A stretch of 5,341 nucleotides of DNA from Candidatus Heimdallarchaeota archaeon (GTDB lineage: Archaea; Asgardarchaeota; Heimdallarchaeia; Heimdallarchaeales; Heimdallarchaeaceae): positions 1-5,341 of the forward strand of contig DAOVRE010000139.1 in assembly GCA_030628305.1 (NCBI GenBank), in the 5' to 3' direction. Shown here piece after piece: positions 1-5,341 of this stretch. The position numbers and the translations under genes are program-made. The notes beneath the pieces are model-generated. The model had not been told where the DNA came from. It worked only from the letters and a program-made list of their open reading frames with translations, and made no database searches. How positions within the stretch are numbered: position 1 is the first letter of the stretch; each line of letters begins with the position of its first letter.

Positions 1-56
1 GTACTATATCGAGATCTGTCACTAGATTTACAACTTAAAAAGACAAAAAGAAAAAA

Positions 57-70
57 GTATATTTATAAAG
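57..70 (+). promoter_or_regulatory. Likely archaeal TATA box for the HhH-protein gene
   Basis: An A/T-only core (TATATTTATAAA, positions 58-69) follows an A-rich stretch that could serve as a BRE (about 51-56). Its centre is roughly 35 bases before the ATG at 99, so transcription would begin near 90-95 and leave a leader of only a few bases. This is the usual geometry of an archaeal promoter. The call is by pattern only; A/T-rich DNA gives chance matches. Confidence 0.5.
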
Positions 71-98
71 AGATGGAACATAGTTATTTTGTGAGAAA

Positions 99-1472
99 AT
101 GTCTTCGAGACCACAACGCAGAAGTTTGATTGGAAGTTATAGATATAGTGTCGTTATTAAACCAAATGAGAATGAATTTAGTGAGCAAATGACAGGTGTT
201 CTTGATCTATATGATGGCAAACATGTAACACAGACACACAAATATTCTTCGTTTGATCAACTAGCCTCGATTATAATTAATTTCTGGGAAAAAATGCTTG
301 GATCTGAGGTGAATATTCACCGTTTTGCCAACTGGTTAGCAGAATACTTCTCAGATATAGGTGTTTCTAATATAAATTTCTACCAACTCATAGAAATTGT
401 TAGAAATTTGGGTAAAGGTGTCTCTTTACACTCTTCTGGTATGAAGATTAGAGAAACTAAAGTTGTTCCTGATCCTATTATACCAGCTTCAAGGAAAAAG
501 GAGATGACTACTGACATTGAAAGCCTTATATCTCCAGCTACAGAAACTGTTAAACCAAGTGAACTATTCACGAAAAAAGAGACAGTTTCTCCTAGTGTGA
601 AAATTATGCCTCCAGTGAAAGTAGAGGAAAAGGAACCTGAAGCACCACCTGTGAATACTTTACTGAAACCAAGTGAGGTAATAAAAAAGCGGGATACAAT
701 TTTTGAAGCAGAAGCAACTAAACCAGAAACTCCAAAGAAAGTTATGAGAGATCCTATTATCACACAACCCAGACCCAAAACAGAGAAGAAAGCTGAACCT
801 GTTGATATACTCAAACCCACTCAATATCTAAAAGGTCAAGAAACAATAAATGCAGTAGCAGATACAATAATTAAACCAAGTTTACTGTCACATGAAAAAA
901 CCATTGAATCCACAAGAACTGAAACAAAAACAGCGAAACCTATTCAGCAACCATCCAAGAAAAAAGATGTAATAGAACAGAAACTAACTCCTCCTGTCAA
1001 TGTGTTGTTAAAACCTTCAGATTACCTCAAAGATAAGGATGTTGTATTTGAAAAAGTTGAACATCTGATGAAACCAAGTGAACTTATCAGAAATAAATCT
1101 GATGCTTTTATTCATCCTGAAAGAAAAATAGATCCTGAAGTAGATGAAATACCAGTACCTCCTAGAAGCGAAAGGAAGAAAGTTGAAGGAATCCCATCTA
1201 GTAAACCGTCGGTAAAAACAACAGAAACTATGCCATTTGAAATAGAAGTAATGGATGATAGAGAAGAAACAAAATTCCCAATCGAACTGAGGATAATAGA
1301 TATAATAGGAGTAGGAGAAAAAATTGCTATGTTACTCAAAGATGGTGGTATCGAAACAATTGACCAGCTTGCCAAATCCAAACCTGAAGAATTATGCAAA
1401 ATAAGAGGTATAGGAATAACTTCAGCAAAGAAACTTATCTATGGAGCAAGCGCCTTAATCACAAGACAATAG
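99..1472 (+). CDS. Protein with KPSE-type linker repeats and C-terminal tandem helix-hairpin-helix domain
   Basis: This 457-residue protein has three visible parts. Residues about 12-117 form a compact mixed domain that I do not recognise, with a beta-like start (SYRYSVVIKP) and aromatic-rich helices (for example IIINFWEKML at 58-67). Residues about 118-390 form a Lys/Glu/Pro/Thr-rich, probably disordered linker with six copies of a KPS-[E/D/T]-type motif, starting at residues 152, 190, 239, 259, 305 and 325. Residues about 396-450 are two consecutive helix-hairpin-helix units: IIGVGEKIAMLLKDGG (402-417) and LCKIRGIGITSAKKLI (432-447). The spacing matches the Rad51-N-terminal/HhH_5 type, which usually binds DNA backbone without sequence specificity or mediates protein contacts. 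A nucleic-acid-linked scaffold role is inference. The ATG at 99 is chosen because it sits just downstream of a TATA-like box; there is no signal peptide or membrane helix. The gene appears monocistronic, since mobB has its own promoter. Confidence 0.85.
   Translation: MSSRPQRRSLIGSYRYSVVIKPNENEFSEQMTGVLDLYDGKHVTQTHKYSSFDQLASIIINFWEKMLGSEVNIHRFANWLAEYFSDIGVSNINFYQLIEIVRNLGKGVSLHSSGMKIRETKVVPDPIIPASRKKEMTTDIESLISPATETVKPSELFTKKETVSPSVKIMPPVKVEEKEPEAPPVNTLLKPSEVIKKRDTIFEAEATKPETPKKVMRDPIITQPRPKTEKKAEPVDILKPTQYLKGQETINAVADTIIKPSLLSHEKTIESTRTETKTAKPIQQPSKKKDVIEQKLTPPVNVLLKPSDYLKDKDVVFEKVEHLMKPSELIRNKSDAFIHPERKIDPEVDEIPVPPRSERKKVEGIPSSKPSVKTTETMPFEIEVMDDREETKFPIELRIIDIIGVGEKIAMLLKDGGIETIDQLAKSKPEELCKIRGIGITSAKKLIYGASALITRQ
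552..1085 (+). repeat. Six degenerate KPSE-motif repeats within the HhH-protein linker
   Basis: The copies read VKPSELFTKKETV (residues 151-163), LLKPSEVIKKRDTI (188-201), ILKPTQYLKGQETI (237-250), IIKPSLLSHEKTI (257-269), LLKPSDYLKDKDVV (303-316) and LMKPSELIRNKSDA (323-336). The consensus is two hydrophobics, KPS[E/D], a hydrophobic pair, basic residues, then an acidic residue and Thr/Val/Ile. Two copies share a longer lead-in (PPVNTLLKPS and PPVNVLLKPS). Spacing is irregular, from 20 to 66 residues. The DNA repeats only partly (AAACCAAGTGA at 552, 666 and 1071), so conservation is mainly at the protein level, which suggests short linear binding motifs. Confidence 0.75.
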
Positions 1473-1494
1473 GACAGTTAAATCCTCCTCCAAC

Positions 1495-1500
1495 TTTTTC
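1495..1500 (+). terminator. Possible oligo-T terminator after the HhH-protein gene
   Basis: A run of five T within a pyrimidine-rich stretch (about 1483-1512) lies 23 bases after the TAG stop and before the next promoter. Archaeal terminators are often simple oligo-T tracts without a hairpin, and I see no stem-loop here. The run is short, so the call is weak. Confidence 0.25.
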
Positions 1501-1517
1501 TCGTCGATTCTTAATAC

Positions 1518-1531
1518 ATTATACTTAAAAA
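1518..1531 (+). promoter_or_regulatory. Likely TATA box for the mobB operon
   Basis: The stretch ATTATACTTAAAAA is centred about 29 bases before the ATG at 1554. There is no Shine-Dalgarno match upstream of that ATG, which suits a leaderless or nearly leaderless transcript. The element lies in the 81-base gap after the HhH-protein gene, which otherwise holds only the oligo-T stretch. Pattern-based call. Confidence 0.4.
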
Positions 1532-1553
1532 GTTAAATGAAAGTATTAGTAAA

Positions 1554-2087
1554 ATGAAGAAATCAAGAATTATACAGATTGTAGGTCTTTCAAATTCTGG
1601 TAAAACAACTTTAATTCTTGATATGATAAAAATTTTCACAAAACAAAATCTTTCTGTAGCAACAATAAAATCTGCTAGAAACCATACTTCAGTCTCATCA
1701 GGTAAAGATTCAGACATGTTTCTTACACAGGGTGCAATGTCTTCTACTATCTCATTTTCGAATGTAACACAAATAACAACAACTAAGAAAACCACTTTGT
1801 CTGAACTTATTGGAGATATTCAGTCACTGAGTGAGCCTGATATAATTTTGGTGGAAGGTTTCAAAGGAGAAGAGGGTTATGACAAAATACTTGTTTGGTC
1901 TGAAAAATTTAAGGAAAATATCGATTTATTTAACCTTACTAATCTTAAGCTAGTTTATTGTCAAAAGGATAGATATAACACATATTCAATTGCCCTAAAG
2001 AAACTTGAAAAAAGCCAATCTACAGTTGTACTATCTGATCCATTTGATGTTTATTCATACATAATAAATAACAGAATTGAGGATTGA
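1554..2087 (+). CDS. mobB: MobB-like P-loop GTPase of molybdopterin guanine dinucleotide synthesis
   Basis: MobB is a small GTP-binding protein that assists MobA when a nucleotide is attached to molybdopterin, in the cytoplasm. The 177-residue length is typical of the family. A Walker A loop, GLSNSGKTT, is at residues 11-19. The family block around GKDSDMFLTQGA (50-61) corresponds to the usual GKDS-x(n)-AGA segment, and a Walker B-like strand DIILVEGFK is at 96-104, where MobB proteins typically have a VEGFK/VEGYK stretch. The usual Lys-His followed by a His pair is replaced by KSARNH (39-44), so the protein is divergent. The start follows a TATA-like box and lacks a ribosome binding site. 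The stop lies one base before the next gene's ATG, indicating an operon. The family call is firm; the exact cofactor (molybdenum or tungsten pterin) cannot be read from the sequence. Confidence 0.85.
   Translation: MKKSRIIQIVGLSNSGKTTLILDMIKIFTKQNLSVATIKSARNHTSVSSGKDSDMFLTQGAMSSTISFSNVTQITTTKKTTLSELIGDIQSLSEPDIILVEGFKGEEGYDKILVWSEKFKENIDLFNLTNLKLVYCQKDRYNTYSIALKKLEKSQSTVVLSDPFDVYSYIINNRIED
2079..2084 (+). promoter_or_regulatory. Shine-Dalgarno site that sets the start of the MobA-like gene
   Basis: GAGGAT lies inside the last codons of mobB. Its GAGG core ends six bases before the ATG at 2089, a normal spacing for an archaeal ribosome binding site. It argues for the ATG at 2089 over the in-frame TTG at 2077, which would lie upstream of the site. 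Confidence 0.6.
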
Positions 2088-2088
2088 T

Positions 2089-3171
2089 ATGCATAGTTCA
2101 TTGAGAAACCTACTGGAAAAAGCACAAGAGAATATCTCTAAACATAAAGTAGATAGAACAAGCATATCTGGAATTATTTTTTGTTATAATGTAGATGATG
2201 ATTCAACTAATTTAATCATAAATAAGATATCTCTTTTACAAAAATTCGTAAGCGAAATTGTATTAATTATCCCCAAAAACGATATTATCGATAATAAAAA
2301 AATTGATCAATTGAATTTTCCTATTAAAGTTCTGGAGTTGGAACAGAATATTCTTGAAAACGAAATTCTTGCTTTCGAGATGGCTTTAAAACGATGTATC
2401 AATGATAAAATAATAGTCATACCCACCTATTTGTCTATTGAGCCCAAAAGAATCGAATTATTGGTCTATTACGGTTACCCTTTGACAACATATGTAGGTC
2501 AAAAAGGAAACATTACCTCTAATTTGTTCTACTATGATAAATGGAAAAACAGATTCATAGTACAGTTATTGCGTTTAAATGGCAGAAAGAAACTAATCGA
2601 GTTATTTAGAATATCAAATAAGACCGCTTTTCTACGTATAAGTGATAATGACAAAATTGTAAAAATATCCTGTAAGAATAATGCTTCCGAAATAAGACAG
2701 AGAAAATCTGAAAAGAAAATCATCTCTCCTATTCTCTTTCAGAATCCTATTGATGTGCAAGAAATTGTAAAATTAATCGCTCTACTCAACGTAATGAAAG
2801 ATGATGTAATAGAAAATAGAACCATTACTTCTCACTTCAAGATTGGGTTACTGCTAACACAAAGTCAGAAACTTTTGGGTTTGGGTCATTATGGATTAGC
2901 CTTTCAAGCACCATTATTCTTTAGTAAAATTGCAGAAAAAATAGATAAATATCCACCCGATTGGGATTTTGCTAAAACGCTTGAACTAGGAAAAATTTCA
3001 CTGGAAAAGGAGCAGAAGCGCTATTCTGTTGAGGGAATTGAAAGCTTACAATTAGTCTGCTTGAAGGATCTTCAAGTGTTGGATTCTAGAAATTCTAATG
3101 AAATAGATCGTATAGAACAAGAGATAAAATTATTGAAAGAGCAATTACTTCAAGACAATATAGAATTGTGA
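2089..3171 (+). CDS. Uncharacterised protein, possibly a degenerate MobA-like nucleotidyltransferase with a helical C-terminal extension
   Basis: This 360-residue protein follows mobB after a single base, with its own ribosome binding site. Residues about 25-185 follow the order of a MobA/GT-A-type Rossmann fold: strand ISGIIFCYN (26-34), a helix, strand SEIVLIIP (55-62), strand IKVLELE (79-85), a helix, strand DKIIVIP (106-112), then an acceptor-like half ending in TAFLRIS (179-185). The catalytic marks of MobA are missing. There is no GGxSxRMG loop after the first strand (here CYNVDDDST), and the Asp-x-Pro metal site is replaced by TYLSIEP (113-119). Residues about 210-360 are mostly helical and unrecognised, ending in a charged, probably coiled-coil segment (about 337-358). 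I infer a non-catalytic MobA relative from fold order and from the neighbour; sequence identity alone would not carry it. A plain unknown protein is the alternative. No signal peptide or membrane segment is seen. Confidence 0.75.
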   Translation: MHSSLRNLLEKAQENISKHKVDRTSISGIIFCYNVDDDSTNLIINKISLLQKFVSEIVLIIPKNDIIDNKKIDQLNFPIKVLELEQNILENEILAFEMALKRCINDKIIVIPTYLSIEPKRIELLVYYGYPLTTYVGQKGNITSNLFYYDKWKNRFIVQLLRLNGRKKLIELFRISNKTAFLRISDNDKIVKISCKNNASEIRQRKSEKKIISPILFQNPIDVQEIVKLIALLNVMKDDVIENRTITSHFKIGLLLTQSQKLLGLGHYGLAFQAPLFFSKIAEKIDKYPPDWDFAKTLELGKISLEKEQKRYSVEGIESLQLVCLKDLQVLDSRNSNEIDRIEQEIKLLKEQLLQDNIEL

Positions 3172-3218
3172 TTCATTAGAGGAAATGGTCTTTTAATGTA
3201 ATATCTTCTAACCATCAT

Positions 3219-3230
3219 ACATTTAAATGA
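3219..3230 (+). promoter_or_regulatory. Likely TATA box for the membrane HEPN-like gene
   Basis: ACATTTAAATGA contains the palindromic A/T core ATTTAAAT (3221-3228), centred about 25 bases before the ATG at 3250. That distance predicts transcription starting at or next to the start codon, giving a leaderless mRNA. No Shine-Dalgarno match precedes the ATG, which agrees. The element sits in the 78-base gap after the MobA-like gene. Confidence 0.45.
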
Positions 3231-3249
3231 AGAATTGTTTTTTATCATA

Positions 3250-4671
3250 ATGAGCCATAAGTCGAGTTCAAGTGTAATTCCTTTACTTATCAGGGTAGTT
3301 TTTGGATTAATTTTGCCTTTGTTACTTGAAATTTTAATCTATATTGTGTATACGGGACTTAGAACTGGTGATTTTCAGTTTTCAGCTATTCTCTACTATA
3401 CTTTTCTAGTTATTCCAATCCTTTTTCTCTATCTATTAACACCAAAACTACTTTTCCAAATAGGAGGAGTTAAGAATCATATAACTCAAAATCTTACCAA
3501 AAATTATGATAAAATCTTTTTGAAACCAAGAAAATTCAGATTTCAAGAGAAAGCAGTTCCACTTATCTCCATGGAAATAAAATTGAAAAGAGACGAACAA
3601 GAGCTCTTGGAGCGAAAGATAAAGAAGGATCTAATACCTGAATTATCCAAGGAAGCACAGAATCAGTATAATCAAAATTTCATTGATCGAACACATACTA
3701 CAAGGAATGAGAAATTACTGACATATAATGAGTCTTTGTTCCTTTTTAGCTTAGTTTCATCAATTTTACTCTTACTCAACTTTATTCTAGTGATAGTTAT
3801 GAGATTCACAACTATTAAACTGGATTTCATTGAACTTGATCAGATAACAAATCTAACAAATGTGATAATCTTTGCAAGTTTGTTTGGAATTCTCCTAGGA
3901 TTTAGTATATATCTTTTATATGCTTCCTCAAAGAACCTGTGTTCATTAATCCCTCGGGTTCTCCCAATAATTTATTTTGAGCCAGAAGAGGAAAGAGAAA
4001 AAAGAATTTTACAAATTCTAGCAATTGCTGAATTCCCAATCAGTAATTTATTTGTAAGAAGAACACAAAGAGAACTTTTTGGAATTATTGATGAAGCTAA
4101 AAAACAGCTTCTTTTTGTTAAACTGGTTGAGACAATTTCCTGGCATTATCGAGATGAAATGGCAAAATCCATAGCCTGGAAGCTATATAAAGAGGTATTA
4201 GAGGAAATTCAAATTCCTGAAGAAACAAGAGAGAAAATTGAAAAACAATTCAAGTTTGACCCATTAGCACACCTAATATCCAGCGAGATACTTACTGCAA
4301 CCGAAGAACAAGCAATTAAAGCTGATCTAGATTATATCAAAGAAAAGATAGTGAATTGGGATAAAATTAGAAGTGAAGAACAAACCTTATCTTTTCTGTT
4401 AATTTATAGAAGTCTTGAAACAATTTTCCGTAGATCATTATCAAGTCTAAAAACAGATGCTGAGGATGACGAAATAAATTTCCTAAAACTTATCGATATT
4501 CTAGAAAAGAATAAAATGTTAACAAAAGATGAGGTTACTCTTTTGCATGAGATAAGGTTTAAACGTAATCTTCTATTCCATGAACCTGGAAAATCAATAG
4601 ACATCGGTAAGAATACTATGGAAAGACTCCTCATGTTAATAAATGAGATTCTGGATCGTTTGAATAAATAA
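3250..4671 (+). CDS. Four-helix membrane protein with C-terminal HEPN-like (DUF4145-like) domain
   Basis: The protein has 473 residues from the ATG at 3250. A TTG at 3235 would add five residues but lies too close to the TATA-like box. Predicted membrane helices are at about 10-34, 44-64, 163-185 and 204-226, arranged as two hairpins. Between the hairpins is a roughly 95-residue charged region (about 66-160), expected on the same side as the C-terminus. A long, mainly helical soluble part follows (about 240-470). Residues about 375-473 look like a HEPN/DUF4145-type four-helix domain: helix FLLIYRSLETIFRRSL (382-397), an acidic loop, then EIRFKRNLLFHEPG (434-447), and a final helix. R439-N440 and H444 form the RNxxxH arrangement that is the RNase motif in active HEPN proteins, but it also occurs in non-nuclease relatives. 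Positive residues near the helices suggest cytoplasmic loops. The function is unknown; membrane-tethered RNA cleavage or simple helical dimerisation are both possible. The phosphodiesterase gene follows after 15 bases. Confidence 0.85.
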   Translation: MSHKSSSSVIPLLIRVVFGLILPLLLEILIYIVYTGLRTGDFQFSAILYYTFLVIPILFLYLLTPKLLFQIGGVKNHITQNLTKNYDKIFLKPRKFRFQEKAVPLISMEIKLKRDEQELLERKIKKDLIPELSKEAQNQYNQNFIDRTHTTRNEKLLTYNESLFLFSLVSSILLLLNFILVIVMRFTTIKLDFIELDQITNLTNVIIFASLFGILLGFSIYLLYASSKNLCSLIPRVLPIIYFEPEEEREKRILQILAIAEFPISNLFVRRTQRELFGIIDEAKKQLLFVKLVETISWHYRDEMAKSIAWKLYKEVLEEIQIPEETREKIEKQFKFDPLAHLISSEILTATEEQAIKADLDYIKEKIVNWDKIRSEEQTLSFLLIYRSLETIFRRSLSSLKTDAEDDEINFLKLIDILEKNKMLTKDEVTLLHEIRFKRNLLFHEPGKSIDIGKNTMERLLMLINEILDRLNK

Positions 4672-4676
4672 CTCAA

Positions 4677-4682
4677 AGGTGA
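4677..4682 (+). promoter_or_regulatory. Shine-Dalgarno site for the glycerophosphodiesterase gene
   Basis: AGGTGA matches the archaeal anti-Shine-Dalgarno end of 16S rRNA (complement of UCACCU) at six positions and ends four bases before the TTG at 4687. It supports that TTG as the start codon, since no ATG or GTG lies between the preceding in-frame stop (4669-4671) and codon 21. Confidence 0.6.
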
Positions 4683-4686
4683 GAAA

Positions 4687-5341
4687 TTGAATCAACCTGT
4701 TTGGAAGACTTCTGGAATTCCTTTTCTTAAAGGTAAAAGACCTTTGGTGATGGCTCATCGTGGAAGAAGTGCTTTTACGCCAGAAAGCTCCTTGTTAGCT
4801 TTTAAAGAGGCTTATGACTTAAACGTTGACGTTTTGGAAACAGATATCAGAATCACTAAAGATGGCATTCCTGTTATATTTCACGATGAAACTTTGGATA
4901 GAACTACCAATGGTAAAGGAAAAATCTCAGATTTCAATCTGGATGAACTTATAGAGTTTGATCTTGGCTATTGGCACTTAAACAAAGAGAAAGATGCTTA
5001 TCCCTTCAGAAATAAAGGATTGCAAATCTTACCTCTTCATATATTCTTTGAGAAATTTCCAAAAGTTAAAATTAACCTGGATATCAAAGATGATTATAAA
5101 AAAGCCTCCTCAATAATATTTGAAACAATAAAGGATAGTGGAGCTGAACACAGAGTTTTAGTTGGTTCATTTCACAATGAACAAATTCTTAGATTTAGAG
5201 AAATTAGCAAACATCTTGAAATACCAACAAGTGCAAATCCAAAAGAGGTTCGAACTTTTGTTTCCAATTTTTGGATGTTCTCAAAGAAGGATTACTGTGC
5301 ATTACAGGTTCCTATGACACGTTCTTTTATTAAAATTGTAA
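4687..5341 (+). CDS. Glycerophosphodiester phosphodiesterase, N-terminal part (runs off the window)
   Basis: GDPD enzymes hydrolyse glycerophosphodiesters to glycerol 3-phosphate and an alcohol, using a TIM barrel and a divalent metal. Visible here are 218 codons with no stop. The family marks appear in order: the HRG motif at residues 24-26 (in VMAHRGRS), PES at 32-34 (family PEN), the metal-binding ExD as E51 and D53, the catalytic second His in FHDETLDRTTNG (65-76), a YPFRNKGLQILPL segment (105-117), and INLDIKDD (129-136), in which D132 and K134 occupy the third metal-ligand and lysine positions. Asp is found there in many relatives as well as Glu. There is no signal peptide, so a cytoplasmic enzyme is likely. 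The start is TTG, supported by the AGGTGA site; the ATG at 4750 would begin two codons before HRG and cut into the first strand. The gene is probably co-transcribed with the membrane HEPN-like gene. Roughly the last 30-60 residues are missing. Confidence 0.9.
   Translation, partial: MNQPVWKTSGIPFLKGKRPLVMAHRGRSAFTPESSLLAFKEAYDLNVDVLETDIRITKDGIPVIFHDETLDRTTNGKGKISDFNLDELIEFDLGYWHLNKEKDAYPFRNKGLQILPLHIFFEKFPKVKINLDIKDDYKKASSIIFETIKDSGAEHRVLVGSFHNEQILRFREISKHLEIPTSANPKEVRTFVSNFWMFSKKDYCALQVPMTRSFIKIV

Noticed and set aside
1..98. Tail of an upstream gene
   Set aside because: Two + frames stop early (TAG at 23-25 and TAA at 36-38) and either could end an upstream gene, but the few residues give no recognisable sequence; only the promoter is supported here.
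380..820. Open frame on the - strand opposite the linker of the HhH protein (also 1112-1399)
   Set aside because: The reverse frames are open because the + strand linker is rich in Lys/Glu/Thr/Pro codons; their Ser/Phe/Gly-rich products are low-complexity mirror images with no promoter or ribosome site.
1537..1557. Tiny ORF (MKVLVK) overlapping the mobB start codon as ATGA
   Set aside because: It could be a leader peptide, but the TATA-like box predicts transcription starting near or after its ATG and there is no ribosome site; chance is as likely.
1511..1795. Open - strand frame across the mobB promoter and 5' end
   Set aside because: It lies opposite the conserved Walker A region of mobB and has no recognisable product; it is a shadow. 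The same applies to 2532-2723 and 4404-4676.
4564..4581. HEPN toxin-antitoxin (HEPN/MNT) pair
   Set aside because: No small nucleotidyltransferase gene lies beside the HEPN-like protein, and the protein is a long membrane protein unlike the short HEPN toxins.
4750..4752. ATG as alternative start of the glycerophosphodiesterase
   Set aside because: It would leave only Met-Ala before the HRG motif and remove most of the first barrel strand, and it has no ribosome site; the TTG at 4687 with AGGTGA fits better.
1..5341. tRNA, rRNA, CRISPR array, insertion sequence or riboswitch
   Set aside because: Gaps between genes are all under 100 bases; I saw no regular direct repeats with spacers, no transposase-like sequence or terminal inverted repeats, and no conserved RNA-like structure.

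Overview
The window is AT-rich, densely coding DNA with all genes on the + strand, most likely from an archaeon. The evidence is threefold. TATA-like boxes sit about 25 bases upstream of start codons that lack a Shine-Dalgarno site. Operon-internal genes instead carry AGGTGA/GAGG-type ribosome binding sites. A MobB-type GTPase lies among poorly conserved proteins, and AGA and ATA codons are heavily used. A lineage such as Asgard or another AT-rich archaeal group would fit, but this is a guess from style; no marker gene settles it.

Layout. (1) Positions 1-98 hold a promoter and possibly the tail of an upstream gene. (2) 99-1472 encodes a 457-residue protein with an unrecognised N-terminal domain, a long charged linker carrying six copies of a KPSE-like motif, and a C-terminal tandem helix-hairpin-helix (HhH) domain. 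(3) 1554-2087 is a MobB-like P-loop GTPase of molybdenum cofactor biosynthesis. Right behind it, 2089-3171 encodes a protein whose first half resembles a strongly degenerated MobA-type nucleotidyltransferase fold and whose second half is helical and unknown. (4) 3250-4671 encodes a four-helix membrane protein with a C-terminal HEPN-like domain containing an RNxxxH motif. (5) 4687 to the window end is the start of a glycerophosphodiester phosphodiesterase, truncated by the window edge.

How they may work together. mobB and the MobA-like gene look like one transcript (1-base gap, own ribosome binding site), so the second product may be a partner or regulator of cofactor maturation. The membrane HEPN protein and the phosphodiesterase are also close (15-base gap) and probably co-transcribed; a joint membrane or lipid role is speculative. 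The HhH protein appears to be monocistronic. The most unusual items are the repeated KPSE motif in the HhH protein, the apparently inactive MobA-like partner of MobB, and the membrane-anchored HEPN-like protein.
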